DNA of 64,000 bases from NCBI GenBank assembly GCA_007694935.1, contig REES01000087.1, positions 1-64,000 of the forward strand, given 5' to 3'. Under the pieces are notes generated by a model. The model did no database searches. It had not been told where the DNA came from and saw only the letters and a program-made list of their open reading frames with translations. Made by a program: the position numbers and the translations under genes. Each line of letters begins with the position of its first letter. Positions within the stretch are counted from its first letter, which is position 1. Source of the DNA: Rhodospirillales bacterium (GTDB lineage Bacteria; Pseudomonadota; Alphaproteobacteria; Rhodospirillales; Defluviicoccaceae). Below are positions 30,451-39,496 of this stretch, one piece after another.

Positions 30451-31124
30451 CGCACCCGCCCGAGGCGCTTTTCGATCAGCATCATCACCACGATCACCAG
30501 GAACGAGAACACCAGCATGCCGGCGGACAGCAGATGCGCCTTGTCCCACTGCAGGGATTCGACGTAGTCGAAGATGGCGATGGAGAGCACCTTCGTCTCG
30601 CCCGGGATGGAGCCCCCGATCATCAGCACGACGCCGAACTCGCCAACGGTGTGGGCAAAGCCCAGCACCGCACCGGTGAGAAAGCCGGCCCGGGCCAGCG
30701 GCACGGCCACGGTGAAGAAGGCATCGAGCCGCGACGCGCGCAGCGTCGCCGCCACCTCCAGCGGCCGCTCGCCAATGGCTTCGAAGGCGTTGCGGATGGG
30801 ATTGACCACAAACGGCAGGGAATAGAACACCGAGCCCACCACCAGACCCTCGAAGGTGAAGGCGATGGAGCGCCCGCCGAACGCCTCCAGCATCCGGGTC
30901 ACCGGGCTTGCCGGGCTCATGGCGACGAGGAGATAGAACCCCAGCACGGTGGGTGGCAGCACGATGGGCAGGGTGACCACCGCAGCCACCGGCTCCCGCC
31001 ACCACGATCGGGTGCGGGCGAGCCACCAGGCGAGCGGCGTGCCAAGCACCAGCAACACGACGGTGGTGATGGTGGCAAGCCGCACCGTCAGCCAGATGAT
31101 CTCCCCCATCGCCGGGTCAAGCAT
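30447..31124 (-). CDS. modB: Molybdate ABC transporter permease
   Basis: The 225-residue permease has five to six hydrophobic segments and the ABC coupling loop [25 protein letters not shown], close to the classical EAA motif. [16 protein letters not shown] and [17 protein letters not shown] are characteristic of ModB. It forms the membrane channel for molybdate (and tungstate) import. It lies 27 bases after modA and overlaps modC. Confidence 0.95.
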   Translation of the reverse strand: MLDPAMGEIIWLTVRLATITTVVLLVLGTPLAWWLARTRSWWREPVAAVVTLPIVLPPTVLGFYLLVAMSPASPVTRMLEAFGGRSIAFTFEGLVVGSVFYSLPFVVNPIRNAFEAIGERPLEVAATLRASRLDAFFTVAVPLARAGFLTGAVLGFAHTVGEFGVVLMIGGSIPGETKVLSIAIFDYVESLQWDKAHLLSAGMLVFSFLVIVVMMLIEKRLGRVR

Positions 31125-31151
31125 GCGGGCCCTCGCGACGTATCAAGCCGG

Positions 31152-31910
31152 TCACGACGGATCCGGGATCGCGTAGCCGTAGCGGCGGATGATCTCGGTC
31201 GCCGTCGGCGACTGCAGAAACTCATGAAAGGCGACTGCCGCCGGGTTGTCGGCGCCCCGCTTCAGCAGCACCGCGTCCTGGCGGATCGGCTCATGCAGGT
31301 GGTCCGGCACGATCCAGAATGAACCGCGCTCGTCCAGGACCACCTGGGCGAGGGCAACGAAACCGATCTCCGCATTGCCGGTGGCGACGAACTGGTAGGC
31401 CTGGGCGATATTCGACCCCTGGACGATCTTCGGCTGAAGCGCCTCAACCAGCCCGAGGGAGTCCAGGACCTGCATGGCCGCCGCGCCGTAGGGCGCCACC
31501 ACGGGGTTGACGATGGCGAGCCGGCGGAACCGGCCTTCTGTCAGCACCGTCGCGTCGTCATCCACCAGACGGGGATCGGCGCTCCATAGCACCAGAGTGC
31601 CGATGGCATAGGTGAACCGACTGCCCGGCACCGCGAAGCCCTCGCGTTCGGCCATCTCGGGACGCTCGCGGTCGGCGGCCAGATAGACCTCGAACGGGGC
31701 GCCCTGGGTGATCTGGGTGTAGAGAACGCCGGTCGGGGCAAACGCCAAGCGCACGGTATGGCCCGAGGCTTCCGCGAACGCCGTCGCGATCTCGTTGGCG
31801 GCGGCGGTGAAGTTCACGGCAACGGCGACCAGGGCCTCCCCAGCCTTTGCCGGAAGAGCGGAAAGGCTGATGGCAAGAGCCAGCACGAGGGAACGGGATA
31901 GAACTGCCAT
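31152..31910 (-). CDS. modA: Molybdate ABC transporter substrate-binding protein
   Basis: The 252-residue protein has a cleavable signal peptide (SLVLALAISLSALPAKA). The ModA/type II periplasmic binding fold follows: ALVAVAVNFTAAANEIATAFAE, APFEVYLAADRERPEMAE, and GSNIAQAYQFVATGNAEIGFVAL. It captures molybdate for ModBC. The gene begins 13 bases after modE, so the four mod genes form one operon. Confidence 0.94.
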   Translation of the reverse strand: MAVLSRSLVLALAISLSALPAKAGEALVAVAVNFTAAANEIATAFAEASGHTVRLAFAPTGVLYTQITQGAPFEVYLAADRERPEMAEREGFAVPGSRFTYAIGTLVLWSADPRLVDDDATVLTEGRFRRLAIVNPVVAPYGAAAMQVLDSLGLVEALQPKIVQGSNIAQAYQFVATGNAEIGFVALAQVVLDERGSFWIVPDHLHEPIRQDAVLLKRGADNPAAVAFHEFLQSPTATEIIRRYGYAIPDPS

Positions 31911-31923
31911 GACCGGTCCTTCC

Positions 31924-32727
31924 TCAGTCCGCCGCGAGGATGATGTGGCTGGCCTTGACCAGAGCACAGGCGCGATCGCCCGGATGCAGGTCGAGGCTGT
32001 CGGCGCCCTTCCTGGTGACGATCGCGGTGACCGTCTTGCCGCCGCCGATATCCAGGGTGAATTCGCTGTTGATGGGCCCGTCCTCACGTTCCAGCACGGT
32101 CCCGGACAGCCGGTTGCGGACCGCGAGCCGGCCCAGGCCGTCCTCCCGCGCCAGGATCACGAAGGTGGACTTGATCAGGGCGATCACCTCCCGGCCGGGA
32201 GCGATCTCCAGTTCCTGGACGCTGCGGCGGGTGATGATGGCGGACAGCGTCTGGCCCTCGGCCAAGTCCATCAGCACCTCGGCGTTGATCGGGCCTTCGA
32301 CCACCGCGGTGACGGTGCAGCGGAAGACGTTGCGGGCACTGGTTTTCATGAAGACGTTACTCATCAGGGTAGTGGGGGATCGCATATCGGACTGGCGGAG
32401 GTGGGCCTGGAGCCGTTGCAGAAAACGGCCCAGTTCCCGTTCGACCACGGCGAAGGCAGCGATCACCTCGCTCCCGGCCGCAGTCAGGGTCGCCCCACCA
32501 CCGGTTCGGCCGCCGGGGCTGGCCACCACCAGCGGTGCTGGAAACAGGTTGTTCATGGCGTTGACTGCGTCCCAGGCCGCCTTGTAGGAGAGGCCCAGGG
32601 CGCGGGCCGCCGCGGAGATGGAGCCGTGATCTCGGATTGCCTCCAGCAGGCGAATCCGGTCGCGGCCGACCCGGGTGCCGGGGCCGCGCAGCCAAGTCAG
32701 GGCTGCTTCCGTCTCGCCGAGGGTCAT
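31924..32727 (-). CDS. modE: Molybdate-responsive regulator ModE
   Basis: The 267-residue protein has an N-terminal LysR-like winged helix (DRIRLLEAIRDHGSISAAARALGLSYKAAWDAVNAMN). Two Mop molybdate-binding modules follow (SARNVFRCTVTAVVEGPINAEV and RNRLSGTVLEREDGPINSEFTLDI). ModE with bound molybdate represses molybdate uptake genes. A ModE-type palindrome lies at 32748-32772, just upstream of its own start, so the operon is probably autoregulated. Confidence 0.95.
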   Translation of the reverse strand: MTLGETEAALTWLRGPGTRVGRDRIRLLEAIRDHGSISAAARALGLSYKAAWDAVNAMNNLFPAPLVVASPGGRTGGGATLTAAGSEVIAAFAVVERELGRFLQRLQAHLRQSDMRSPTTLMSNVFMKTSARNVFRCTVTAVVEGPINAEVLMDLAEGQTLSAIITRRSVQELEIAPGREVIALIKSTFVILAREDGLGRLAVRNRLSGTVLEREDGPINSEFTLDIGGGKTVTAIVTRKGADSLDLHPGDRACALVKASHIILAAD

Positions 32728-32747
32728 GGCCAGAGCCTTCGATTCGC

Positions 32748-32772
32748 CGTTATGTAGCCACGATACATAGCG
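32748..32772 (-). promoter_or_regulatory. ModE operator of the modEABC operon
   Basis: CGTTATGTA, seven bases, TACATAGCG: a 9-7-9 inverted repeat with one mismatch. It resembles the classical ModE site (CGTTATATA/TATATAACG halves) and starts 21 bases upstream of the modE start codon. Confidence 0.8.
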
Positions 32773-32807
32773 CATCTCAGTGCAAGCAAGGGGCCAGCAC
32801 AGAAGGC

Positions 32808-32820
32808 ATTGATATTCAAT
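32808..32820. promoter_or_regulatory. Short inverted repeat in the modE-rnd spacer
   Basis: ATTGA-TAT-TCAAT, a perfect 5-3-5 palindrome in a locally AT-rich stretch. It is too short for an FNR box. No factor is assigned. Confidence 0.3.
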
Positions 32821-32839
32821 AAGATGTCTCAAGTCGGCC

Positions 32840-32875
32840 GTGTCGCATTCGCGACGACGGTGTCGCGCTCGCGAC
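32840..32875. repeat. Two palindromic direct repeats, 20-bp period
   Basis: GTGTCGCATTCGCGAC (32840-32855) and GTGTCGCGCTCGCGAC (32860-32875) are near-identical 16-base units. Each contains GTCGC-N4-GCGAC, and they are spaced exactly 20 bases apart, about two DNA turns. This suggests a tandem operator upstream of rnd. Confidence 0.55.
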
Positions 32876-32980
32876 AACGCCGGAGCTTCCGGTGATCGCC
32901 GCGGGTCCGGCTGCCGTGCTTCCTGCAAGCACGCTTCCGGCCTTTTCGCTTCCGGTGTTTGCCTGTACATGCTGGGCATC

Positions 32981-34132
32981 ATGACCCTGATCACCGACAA
33001 CCAGGCACTGGTCGACTTCTGCCGCCGGGTCGCCGGCACCCCGGCCGTCACCGTCGATACCGAGTTCATGCGGGAGCGCACGTTCTGGCCCAAGCTCTGC
33101 CTGGTGCAGGTGGCGGGGCTGAAGGAGGCTGCGGCGATCGATCCGCTGGCCGGCCTGGATCTGTCGCCGCTGTTCGAGATCCTGGCCGATCCGGCCACCG
33201 TGAAGGTGTTCCATGCCGCCCGCCAGGATCTGGAAATCTTCTACCAGCTCATGGGCAAGCTGCCGGCGCCGGTGTTCGACACCCAGGTGGCGGCGATGGT
33301 GTGCGGGTTCGGCGACCAGGTGGGGTACGAGACCCTGGTCGCCAAGTTCGCCAAGGTGCGCCTGGACAAGGGGTCGCGCTTCACCGACTGGTCGCTCCGC
33401 CCCTTGAGCCGCCGCCAGATCGACTATGCGCTCAGCGACGTGATCCACCTGCGCAAGGTCTACGAGCGGCTTAGCGCCAAGCTGGAGGCGAGCGGGCGGG
33501 AGCCGTGGCTGCTGGAGGAGATGGCGGTGTTGACCGATCCGGCCACCTACGCCCTGGACCCGGAGCTGGCGTGGAAGCGGCTGAAGACCCGTGGCGGCAA
33601 CGGCCGCTTCCTCGCGGAGCTGAAGGAACTGGCGGCGTGGCGGGAACGCGAGGCCCAGGCGCGCGACGTGCCGCGCAACCGCATCCTCCGGGACGAGGCG
33701 CTGGTGGAGATCGCCCACCACACCCCGACCACCGCGGAGGCCCTCGCCCGTACCCGCGGTCTGCCCCGGTCGTTTGCCGAAAGTGCCGCCGGAGCCGCGG
33801 TGCTGGCGGCGGTGACCCGGGGCCTTGCCGTGCCGGAGGCGGAGCTGCCAGAGCCGGAAGCCAAGCGGGAGGTGCCGCGGCGGGTGGCCGCCACTGCCGA
33901 GCTGCTCAAGGTGCTCCTCAAGATGAGGGCTGACGAGCATGACGTGGCCCAGCGCCTGGTGGCATCGGCCGCCGACGTGGAGGCGATCGCCGCGTTCGGG
34001 GAGGAGGCAAAGGTGCAGGCCCTCACCGGCTGGCGCCGACAGGTGTTCGGCGACGCCGCCCTGGCGGTGCGGGAGGGCCGCTTGGCCCTGGCCCTCAAGG
34101 CCGGCCGCCTCACCCTGGTGGAGATTGCGTGA
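32981..34132 (+). CDS. rnd: Ribonuclease D
   Basis: The 383-residue exonuclease has the DEDD-type domain: VTVDTEFMRERTFWPKL supplies the first acidic pair, VFHAARQDLEIFY the second, and IDYALSDVIHL the third. An HRDC domain follows around residues 205-285 (NRILRDEALVEIAHHTP). RNase D trims 3' ends of tRNA precursors and other small stable RNAs. ATG at 32981 gives the usual MTLITDNQAL start; ATG at 32969 is an alternative. Two palindromic repeats lie 105-140 bases upstream. Confidence 0.95.
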   Translation: MTLITDNQALVDFCRRVAGTPAVTVDTEFMRERTFWPKLCLVQVAGLKEAAAIDPLAGLDLSPLFEILADPATVKVFHAARQDLEIFYQLMGKLPAPVFDTQVAAMVCGFGDQVGYETLVAKFAKVRLDKGSRFTDWSLRPLSRRQIDYALSDVIHLRKVYERLSAKLEASGREPWLLEEMAVLTDPATYALDPELAWKRLKTRGGNGRFLAELKELAAWREREAQARDVPRNRILRDEALVEIAHHTPTTAEALARTRGLPRSFAESAAGAAVLAAVTRGLAVPEAELPEPEAKREVPRRVAATAELLKVLLKMRADEHDVAQRLVASAADVEAIAAFGEEAKVQALTGWRRQVFGDAALAVREGRLALALKAGRLTLVEIA

Positions 34133-34266
34133 GACCCCCTTGAGGCGTGTCGACCGGGATACGCCCCGCGCCGTTGCCGTCGCCCCCCTCATGCGCCTAT
34201 GCCCCGGCCATCCCGGTTGGAGGACGATGCTTCCTGGAGGGGCGGGATAAGCCGGGTGATGACGGG

Positions 34267-34317
34267 AAAAAGAAAGGCCCGGGCCTCAAACGCGCGTCGC
34301 GGTCGAGAGCCCGGGCC
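34267..34317 (-). terminator. Rho-independent terminator of the pnt operon
   Basis: On the minus strand GGCCCGGGC (34317-34309), a 23-base loop and GCCCGGGCC are followed by TTTCTTTTT. It lies about 30 bases after the pntB stop. Confidence 0.82.
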
Positions 34318-34347
34318 GGAAGCCCTGGAGCGTTGGCGGTCGGCCGG

Positions 34348-35739
34348 TCAGCCGAGGGACTGGACGATCTCCTCGGTCATCTTCTTGGCGTCGCCGAACA
34401 GCATCATGGTCTTCTCGCCGAAGAACAGCGGGTTGTCGACGCCGGCATAGCCGGAGCCCATAGACCGCTTGACGAACAGCACCGTCCCCGACTTGTCGGC
34501 ATCAAGGATCGGCATGCCGTAGATCGGGCTGGTCTTGTCGGTGCGCGCCGAGGGGTTGGTGATGTCGTTGGCGCCGATGACGTAAGCTACGTCGGCGGTG
34601 GAGAACTCGTGGTTGATCTCCTCCAGTTCGAACACCTCGTCATAGGGCACATTGGCCTCCGCCAGCAGCACGTTCATGTGCCCCGGCATGCGCCCCGCCA
34701 CCGGATGGATGGCGTACTTCACCTCAACCCCTTCCTCCTTGAGGAGGTCGGCCATCTCCCGCACCGCGTGCTGGGCCTGGGCCACCGCCATGCCATAGCC
34801 GGGGATGATGATCACCTTGCCGGCGTTCTTCATGATGAAGGCGGCGTCCTCGGCACTGCCGGCCTTGACGCTGCGATCGCCCGCTGCCGCCGATGGCCCC
34901 GCGGTCTCGCCGCCGAAGCCGCCCAGCAGCACGTTGAAGATGGAGCGGTTCATCCCCTTGCACATGATGTAGCTGAGGATGGCGCCGGCCGAGCCGACAA
35001 GAGCCCCGGTGATCACCAGCGCCGGGTTCTGCAGGGTGAAGCCGATGCCGGCAGCCGCCCACCCGGAGTAGGAGTTCAGCATCGACACCACCACCGGCAT
35101 GTCGGCACCGCCGATCGGAATGATCAGCAGGAAGCCGATGGCAAACGCCAGCAGCACCAGCAGCCAGTAGGCGCTGTAGGACTCGGTGGCGCTGAAGATG
35201 ATGATCAGGAGGACGATCAGCGCCCCGATCACCGCGTTCAACGGATGCTGGAACGGGAAGATGATGGGATTGCCGCTCATCAGGCCCTGGAGCTTGAGGA
35301 AGGCGATCACCGAACCGGAGAAGGTGACGGCGCCGATGGCGGTGCCGAGCGCCATCTCGATCAGGCTGGCGGCGTGGATGTTGCCGACCACGCCGATCCC
35401 GTAGGCTTCCGGGTGGTACAGAGCCGCGGTCGCCACCAGCACGGCGGCCATGCCGACCAGGCTGTGGAACCCGGCGACGAGCTGCGGCAATGCCGTCATC
35501 TGGATGCGGAGCGCGATCATCGTGCCGACCGTGCCGCCGATCAGTACCCCCGGGATGATCAGCCAGAAGTTGACCACGCCCGGCAGGGATATCGTCGCGA
35601 CCACCGCGATCGCCATGCCGGAGATGCCGAAGATGTTGCCGCGGCGGGCGGTTTCCGGCGAGCTCAGACCGCGCAACGCCAGAATGAAGAGGACGGCCGC
35701 AATGAGATAAGCGAACCCGGTGATTTCCGTAACGCCCAT
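34348..35739 (-). CDS. pntB: NAD(P) transhydrogenase subunit beta
   Basis: The 463-residue protein has about eight to nine membrane helices in the first 260 residues. The NADP(H)-binding domain III follows (GKVIIIPGYGMAVAQAQHAVREM and IHPVAGRMPGHMNVLLAEA). It couples proton entry to hydride transfer from NADH to NADP+, giving NADPH. Its length matches the Rhodospirillum three-subunit enzyme. It is the last gene of pntAA-pntAB-pntB, and an intrinsic terminator follows. Confidence 0.97.
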   Translation of the reverse strand: MGVTEITGFAYLIAAVLFILALRGLSSPETARRGNIFGISGMAIAVVATISLPGVVNFWLIIPGVLIGGTVGTMIALRIQMTALPQLVAGFHSLVGMAAVLVATAALYHPEAYGIGVVGNIHAASLIEMALGTAIGAVTFSGSVIAFLKLQGLMSGNPIIFPFQHPLNAVIGALIVLLIIIFSATESYSAYWLLVLLAFAIGFLLIIPIGGADMPVVVSMLNSYSGWAAAGIGFTLQNPALVITGALVGSAGAILSYIMCKGMNRSIFNVLLGGFGGETAGPSAAAGDRSVKAGSAEDAAFIMKNAGKVIIIPGYGMAVAQAQHAVREMADLLKEEGVEVKYAIHPVAGRMPGHMNVLLAEANVPYDEVFELEEINHEFSTADVAYVIGANDITNPSARTDKTSPIYGMPILDADKSGTVLFVKRSMGSGYAGVDNPLFFGEKTMMLFGDAKKMTEEIVQSLG

Positions 35740-35752
35740 GATCAGGCCCCCC

Positions 35753-36169
35753 TCACTTCCTTACTTTTTTCTTGTACATCGACAGCATCCGCTGGGTGAC
35801 GATGAAGCCGCCGAAGATGTTCACCGAGGCGATCGTCACGGCGAAGAAGCCGAGGATGCTGGAAAAGTCGATGTGCGAGGGACCTGCCGCCAGCAGGCCG
35901 CCGACGATGATCACCGACGAGATCGCGTTGGTGACGCTCATCAGCGGCGAATGCAGCGCCGGCGTGACGCTCCACACCACATAGAAACCGACGAACACCG
36001 CCAGCACGAACACTGTGAACAGCGACAGGAACTCGCCGCCGGTGGCGGCCAAATCCGGTGCGGTCACCAGCATCGTGGTGTCGACGGCGAAGCGGGCCGC
36101 CTGCTCGGCGAGCCGGGCGGCTTCGACCGCGATCTGCTGCGCCTGTTCTACGAGCCTTTCCGGATCCAT
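35753..36169 (-). CDS. pntAB: NAD(P) transhydrogenase subunit alpha, membrane part
   Basis: The 138-residue protein corresponds to the separate membrane portion of the alpha subunit (alpha-2). A charged helical N terminus is followed by three to four hydrophobic segments ([55 protein letters not shown]). It completes the proton channel with PntB. A split alpha subunit is usual in alphaproteobacteria such as Rhodospirillum. It lies between pntAA (3-base gap) and pntB (13-base gap). Confidence 0.96.
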   Translation of the reverse strand: MDPERLVEQAQQIAVEAARLAEQAARFAVDTTMLVTAPDLAATGGEFLSLFTVFVLAVFVGFYVVWSVTPALHSPLMSVTNAISSVIIVGGLLAAGPSHIDFSSILGFFAVTIASVNIFGGFIVTQRMLSMYKKKVRK

Positions 36170-36172
36170 GGG

Positions 36173-37324
36173 TCAGCTCCCCTCCCCTGTCAACATGGGG
36201 TTCACCACCTTGCCGTCCCGGGTCACCAGGGTACCCTTGACGGTCTCGTCATCCCAATCGAACTTGAGGGTCTTGCCCTCCTTGTCGATGTGCGGGTTGA
36301 TGAAGTTCAGCAGGTTCTTGGCGAACAGGGTGCTCGCGTCCTTGGCGATCCGGCCGGGGAAGTTGGCATGGCCGACCAGCTTGACGCCGTGCTTCACCAC
36401 CACCTTGCCCAACTCCGACAACGGACAATTGCCGCCGGCTTCGACCGCGAGATCGACAATCACCGAACCGGCGCGCATGGTCTTGAGCATGTCCTCGGTG
36501 ACCAGCACCGGCGCCGGCTTACCCGGGATCAGGGCAGTGGTGATGACGATGTCCTGCTTCTTGACGTGCTCGGCGACCACTTCCGCCTGCTTGCGCTTGA
36601 AGTCCTCGGACATTTCCTTGGCGTAACCGCCCGACGTCTCCGCCTCCTTCATCGCCGCCTCGTCGACGGTGATGAACTTGCCGCCCAGGCTTTCCACCTG
36701 CTCCTTGGTGGCGGGGCGCACATCGGTGGCGGTGATCACCGCACCCATGCGCTTGGCTGTGGCGATCGCCTGCAGGCCGGCAACGCCGACGCCCATCACG
36801 AACACCTTGGCAGGCGCAACGGTGCCGGCTGCGGTCATCATCATCGGCAGGGCGCTGTGGAACTCGGCGGCACCATCGATCACCGCCCGGTATCCGGCCA
36901 GGTTGCTCTGGCTCGACAGGATGTCCATGGACTGGGCGCGGGAGATCCGCGGCATCAGCTCCATGGCGAAGGCGGTGATACCGGCCTTGGCGTAGGCTTC
37001 CATGTCATCGCGATGGATCAGCGCACCAAGGTGGGCGATCAGAACCGCCCCTGATTTCATCAGCGCCAGCTCGTTGGCATCGCCGTCCAGGATCGGCCGC
37101 TGCACCTTGAAGATGACATCGGCATCCTTGAGGGCGGCCGCCTCGTCGTCGGCGATGCTGGCGCCTGCGTCCTGGAATTCCTTGTCGGTCAGCGAAGCGG
37201 CCGCACCGGCGTCCCTTTCGACGACCACCTCAAAACCGAATCCGACCAGCTTCTTGGTCACGTCGGGCGAGATGGCGACGCGAGTCTCGCCCGGCATTCG
37301 CTCCCTGGGTATGGCTATCTTCAT
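36173..37324 (-). CDS. pntAA: NAD(P) transhydrogenase subunit alpha, NAD(H)-binding part
   Basis: The 383-residue soluble domain I binds NAD(H). MKIAIPRERMPGETRVAISP opens the protein, RAQSMDILSSQSNLAGYRAV is the conserved interface loop, and VFVMGVGVAGLQAIATAKRMGA is the dinucleotide-binding motif. It hands hydride to PntB's NADP+ domain. The frame is open much further upstream, but the ATG at 37324 gives the correct N terminus and length. It is the first gene of the pnt operon. Confidence 0.97.
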   Translation of the reverse strand: MKIAIPRERMPGETRVAISPDVTKKLVGFGFEVVVERDAGAAASLTDKEFQDAGASIADDEAAALKDADVIFKVQRPILDGDANELALMKSGAVLIAHLGALIHRDDMEAYAKAGITAFAMELMPRISRAQSMDILSSQSNLAGYRAVIDGAAEFHSALPMMMTAAGTVAPAKVFVMGVGVAGLQAIATAKRMGAVITATDVRPATKEQVESLGGKFITVDEAAMKEAETSGGYAKEMSEDFKRKQAEVVAEHVKKQDIVITTALIPGKPAPVLVTEDMLKTMRAGSVIVDLAVEAGGNCPLSELGKVVVKHGVKLVGHANFPGRIAKDASTLFAKNLLNFINPHIDKEGKTLKFDWDDETVKGTLVTRDGKVVNPMLTGEGS

Positions 37325-37478
37325 GATTGGAGTCCCCCGCGCTCTCCCTGGAGGAAGTTGTGCGGCACGGGTTATGCACGCTCCCGCCACCCGGCACAAG
37401 GGGGCCCCCGGCAAAAAACCGCAAGCCGGCGGACAAAAGCGTTCTCCTGCAAGCGTTGGCGCGAAAGCCTTTGACGCC

Positions 37479-37492
37479 GGTGCGCGCGCACC
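37479..37492. promoter_or_regulatory. Perfect 14-bp palindrome between pntAA and the HOT gene
   Basis: GGTGCGCGCGCACC lies two bases after TTGACG (37471-37476), a possible -35 element facing the downstream gene. A repressor bound there would sit in the promoter spacer, but no clear -10 follows. Confidence 0.25.
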
Positions 37493-37546
37493 GCGAAACT
37501 CGCCATCCTCGCCGGCAGCGGCAGCAACGGATCGGGGACGGAGGCC

Positions 37547-38851
37547 ATGGACGCTCGGTTTTATGCGGCGCAGGTGGGGGGTGAGATTGCGTTCACGGTA
37601 AGTCCGCAGCCGGTCAAGTTCGGCGCCGGCGCTCTCGGCGAGCTCGGCGCCGACGCCCGAAGCCTCGGCATGCACCGGGTCGCCCTGTTCATCGACCCGC
37701 GGGTGGCCACCACCGAACCCGCCGCGGTGGCTGCGCGGGCGCTGGCCGATGCCGGCATCGACGCGGTGCCCTATTCCGGCATCCGCATCGAGCCCACCGA
37801 CCGCTCGTTCCTGGACGCGGCAGGGTTTGCCGCCGACGGGCGGTTCGACGGCTTCGTTTCCCTCGGCGGTGGCTCCACCATCGATACCGCCAAGGCCGCC
37901 AACCTGCTCGCCACCTGGCCGGACGACCTTCTGACCTACGTCAACGCACCGATCGGACGGGCCAAGCCGGTGCCGGGGCCGCTCAAGCCGCACATTGCCT
38001 GCCCAACCACCGCCGGTACCGGCAGCGAAACCACCGGCGTCGCGGTGTTCGATCTCGTCGAGTCCCATGTCAAGACCGGCATCTCGTCGAAATGGCTGAA
38101 GCCGGCCCTGGCGGTGGTCGATCCCACCACTACCGAAAGCCTGCCGGCGGGGGTGGTCGCCTGCACCGGATTCGATGTGTTCACCCACGCCATCGAGTCG
38201 TTCACCGCCCGCCCGTTCACCAGCCGTGACCGCCCGGCGAGCCCCGAGCTGCGCCCGCCCTACCAAGGGTCCAACCCGCACAGCGACATCGGGGCGATGG
38301 CGGCGATCCGGCTCGGCGCCCGCTACCTCGCCCGTGCGGTCAACGGCGCCGCCGACCGCGAAGCCCGCCATGCCATGATGTTCGCCTCGACCCTGGCCGG
38401 GCTGGCCTTCGGCAATGCCGGGGTGCACATCCCCCACGCCATGTCCTACGCCGTCGCCGGCCTCAACCACCGCTACCGGGCGTGCGGCTACGAGGACGAT
38501 GGCCCGATGGTGCCACACGGCCTCTCGGTGGTGATCAACGCACCCGCGGCGTTCCGCTTCACTGCCGAGGCCGCTCCCGAGCGGCACCTGGAGGTGGCGG
38601 CGGCACTGGGCGTGGACGTCCGCAACCACCATCCCCGGGATGCCGGCCCGCTGCTGGCCGAACGGCTGGCGGCGATGATGCGCGAGACCGGCCTGCCGGG
38701 CGGGCTTGCCGAGATCGGCTATGGCGACGACGCCGTCCCGGCCCTGGTAGAGGGGGCCTTCCAGCAGCAGCGGCTGCTGACGATCGCGCCCCGGCCGGTC
38801 AGCCGTGACGATCTCGCCGCCCTGTTCCGGGCCGCCATGCGGTACTGGTAG
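37547..38851 (+). CDS. Hydroxyacid-oxoacid transhydrogenase, iron-type alcohol dehydrogenase family
   Basis: The 434-residue protein is an iron-containing (group III) alcohol dehydrogenase most like mitochondrial ADHFE1/HOT. It has the nucleotide-binding SLGGGSTIDTAKAANLL, CPTTAGTGSETTGVAVF, metal ligands in GFDVFTHAIESF and VHIPHAMSYAVAG, and the HOT-type insert LRPPYQGSNPHSD. HOT oxidises 4-hydroxybutyrate or similar hydroxyacids while reducing 2-oxoglutarate, with tightly bound NAD. GGAGG precedes the ATG. It diverges from the pnt operon. Confidence 0.9.
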   Translation: MDARFYAAQVGGEIAFTVSPQPVKFGAGALGELGADARSLGMHRVALFIDPRVATTEPAAVAARALADAGIDAVPYSGIRIEPTDRSFLDAAGFAADGRFDGFVSLGGGSTIDTAKAANLLATWPDDLLTYVNAPIGRAKPVPGPLKPHIACPTTAGTGSETTGVAVFDLVESHVKTGISSKWLKPALAVVDPTTTESLPAGVVACTGFDVFTHAIESFTARPFTSRDRPASPELRPPYQGSNPHSDIGAMAAIRLGARYLARAVNGAADREARHAMMFASTLAGLAFGNAGVHIPHAMSYAVAGLNHRYRACGYEDDGPMVPHGLSVVINAPAAFRFTAEAAPERHLEVAAALGVDVRNHHPRDAGPLLAERLAAMMRETGLPGGLAEIGYGDDAVPALVEGAFQQQRLLTIAPRPVSRDDLAALFRAAMRYW

Positions 38852-38980
38852 GGACGTGGCCGGCGGACGGCTCGCCACGCCGCCAGCGTCGCTGCCGAGG
38901 GCGATGACCGTCCGCTTGTCCCAAGGGAATCACCACTATAGGATGATCTGCTTTTTCCACAGGCGGTAGCGGACGGCAGC

Positions 38981-39496
38981 ATGGACATCAAGGACCACAT
39001 CCGGGCGGTTCCCGATTTCCCGAAGCCCGGCATCCTGTTTTACGACATCTCCACACTGCTGGCCCATGCGGATGCCTGGTCGGTGGCGATGGGACGCCTT
39101 GCCAAGGCGGTGAGCCGGCAGCGCCCGGACATCCTGGCCGGGGTGGAATCCCGCGGCTTTCTGGTGGCGGCACCGCTCGCGCTCAAGCTCGGCCTCGGCT
39201 TCGTCATGGTGCGCAAGCGCGGCAAACTGCCGGGCCACACCATTCCTTATGAGTACTCGCTGGAGTACGGCACCGACACCATCGAGGTGCAGGCGGATGC
39301 CATCGAGCCGGGACAGCGGGTGGTGGTGCTGGACGACCTTCTGGCCACCGGCGGCACCCTGGTCGCGGCCATTCAACTGTTCCGCAACATCGGTGCCGAG
39401 GTGGTGGGCAGCGCCTGCATCATCGAGCTTCGCTTTCTCGACGGCCGCAGCAGGCTGGACGTGCCGTTCACCGCGCTGGTCAGCTACGACGCGTAG
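38981..39496 (+). CDS. apt: Adenine phosphoribosyltransferase
   Basis: The 171-residue protein shows the full APRT pattern: [18 protein letters not shown] at the N terminus, [18 protein letters not shown], the flexible loop RKRGKLPG and the PRPP motif [14 protein letters not shown]. It salvages adenine to AMP. The last 13 bases overlap the convergent mutY. Confidence 0.97.
   Translation: MDIKDHIRAVPDFPKPGILFYDISTLLAHADAWSVAMGRLAKAVSRQRPDILAGVESRGFLVAAPLALKLGLGFVMVRKRGKLPGHTIPYEYSLEYGTDTIEVQADAIEPGQRVVVLDDLLATGGTLVAAIQLFRNIGAEVVGSACIIELRFLDGRSRLDVPFTALVSYDA

Noticed and set aside
32809-32819. TTGATATTCAA as an FNR/FixK site
   Set aside because: The half-sites are three bases apart; a true site is TTGAT-N4-ATCAA.
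36173-37324. Split pntA as a frameshifted gene
   Set aside because: Separate PntAA and PntAB are normal in this bacterial group, each with its own start.
37325-38878. Long open extension upstream of pntAA suggesting a fusion protein
   Set aside because: It is antisense to the HOT gene, has no domain content and reflects high GC. PntA has its correct N terminus at 37324.
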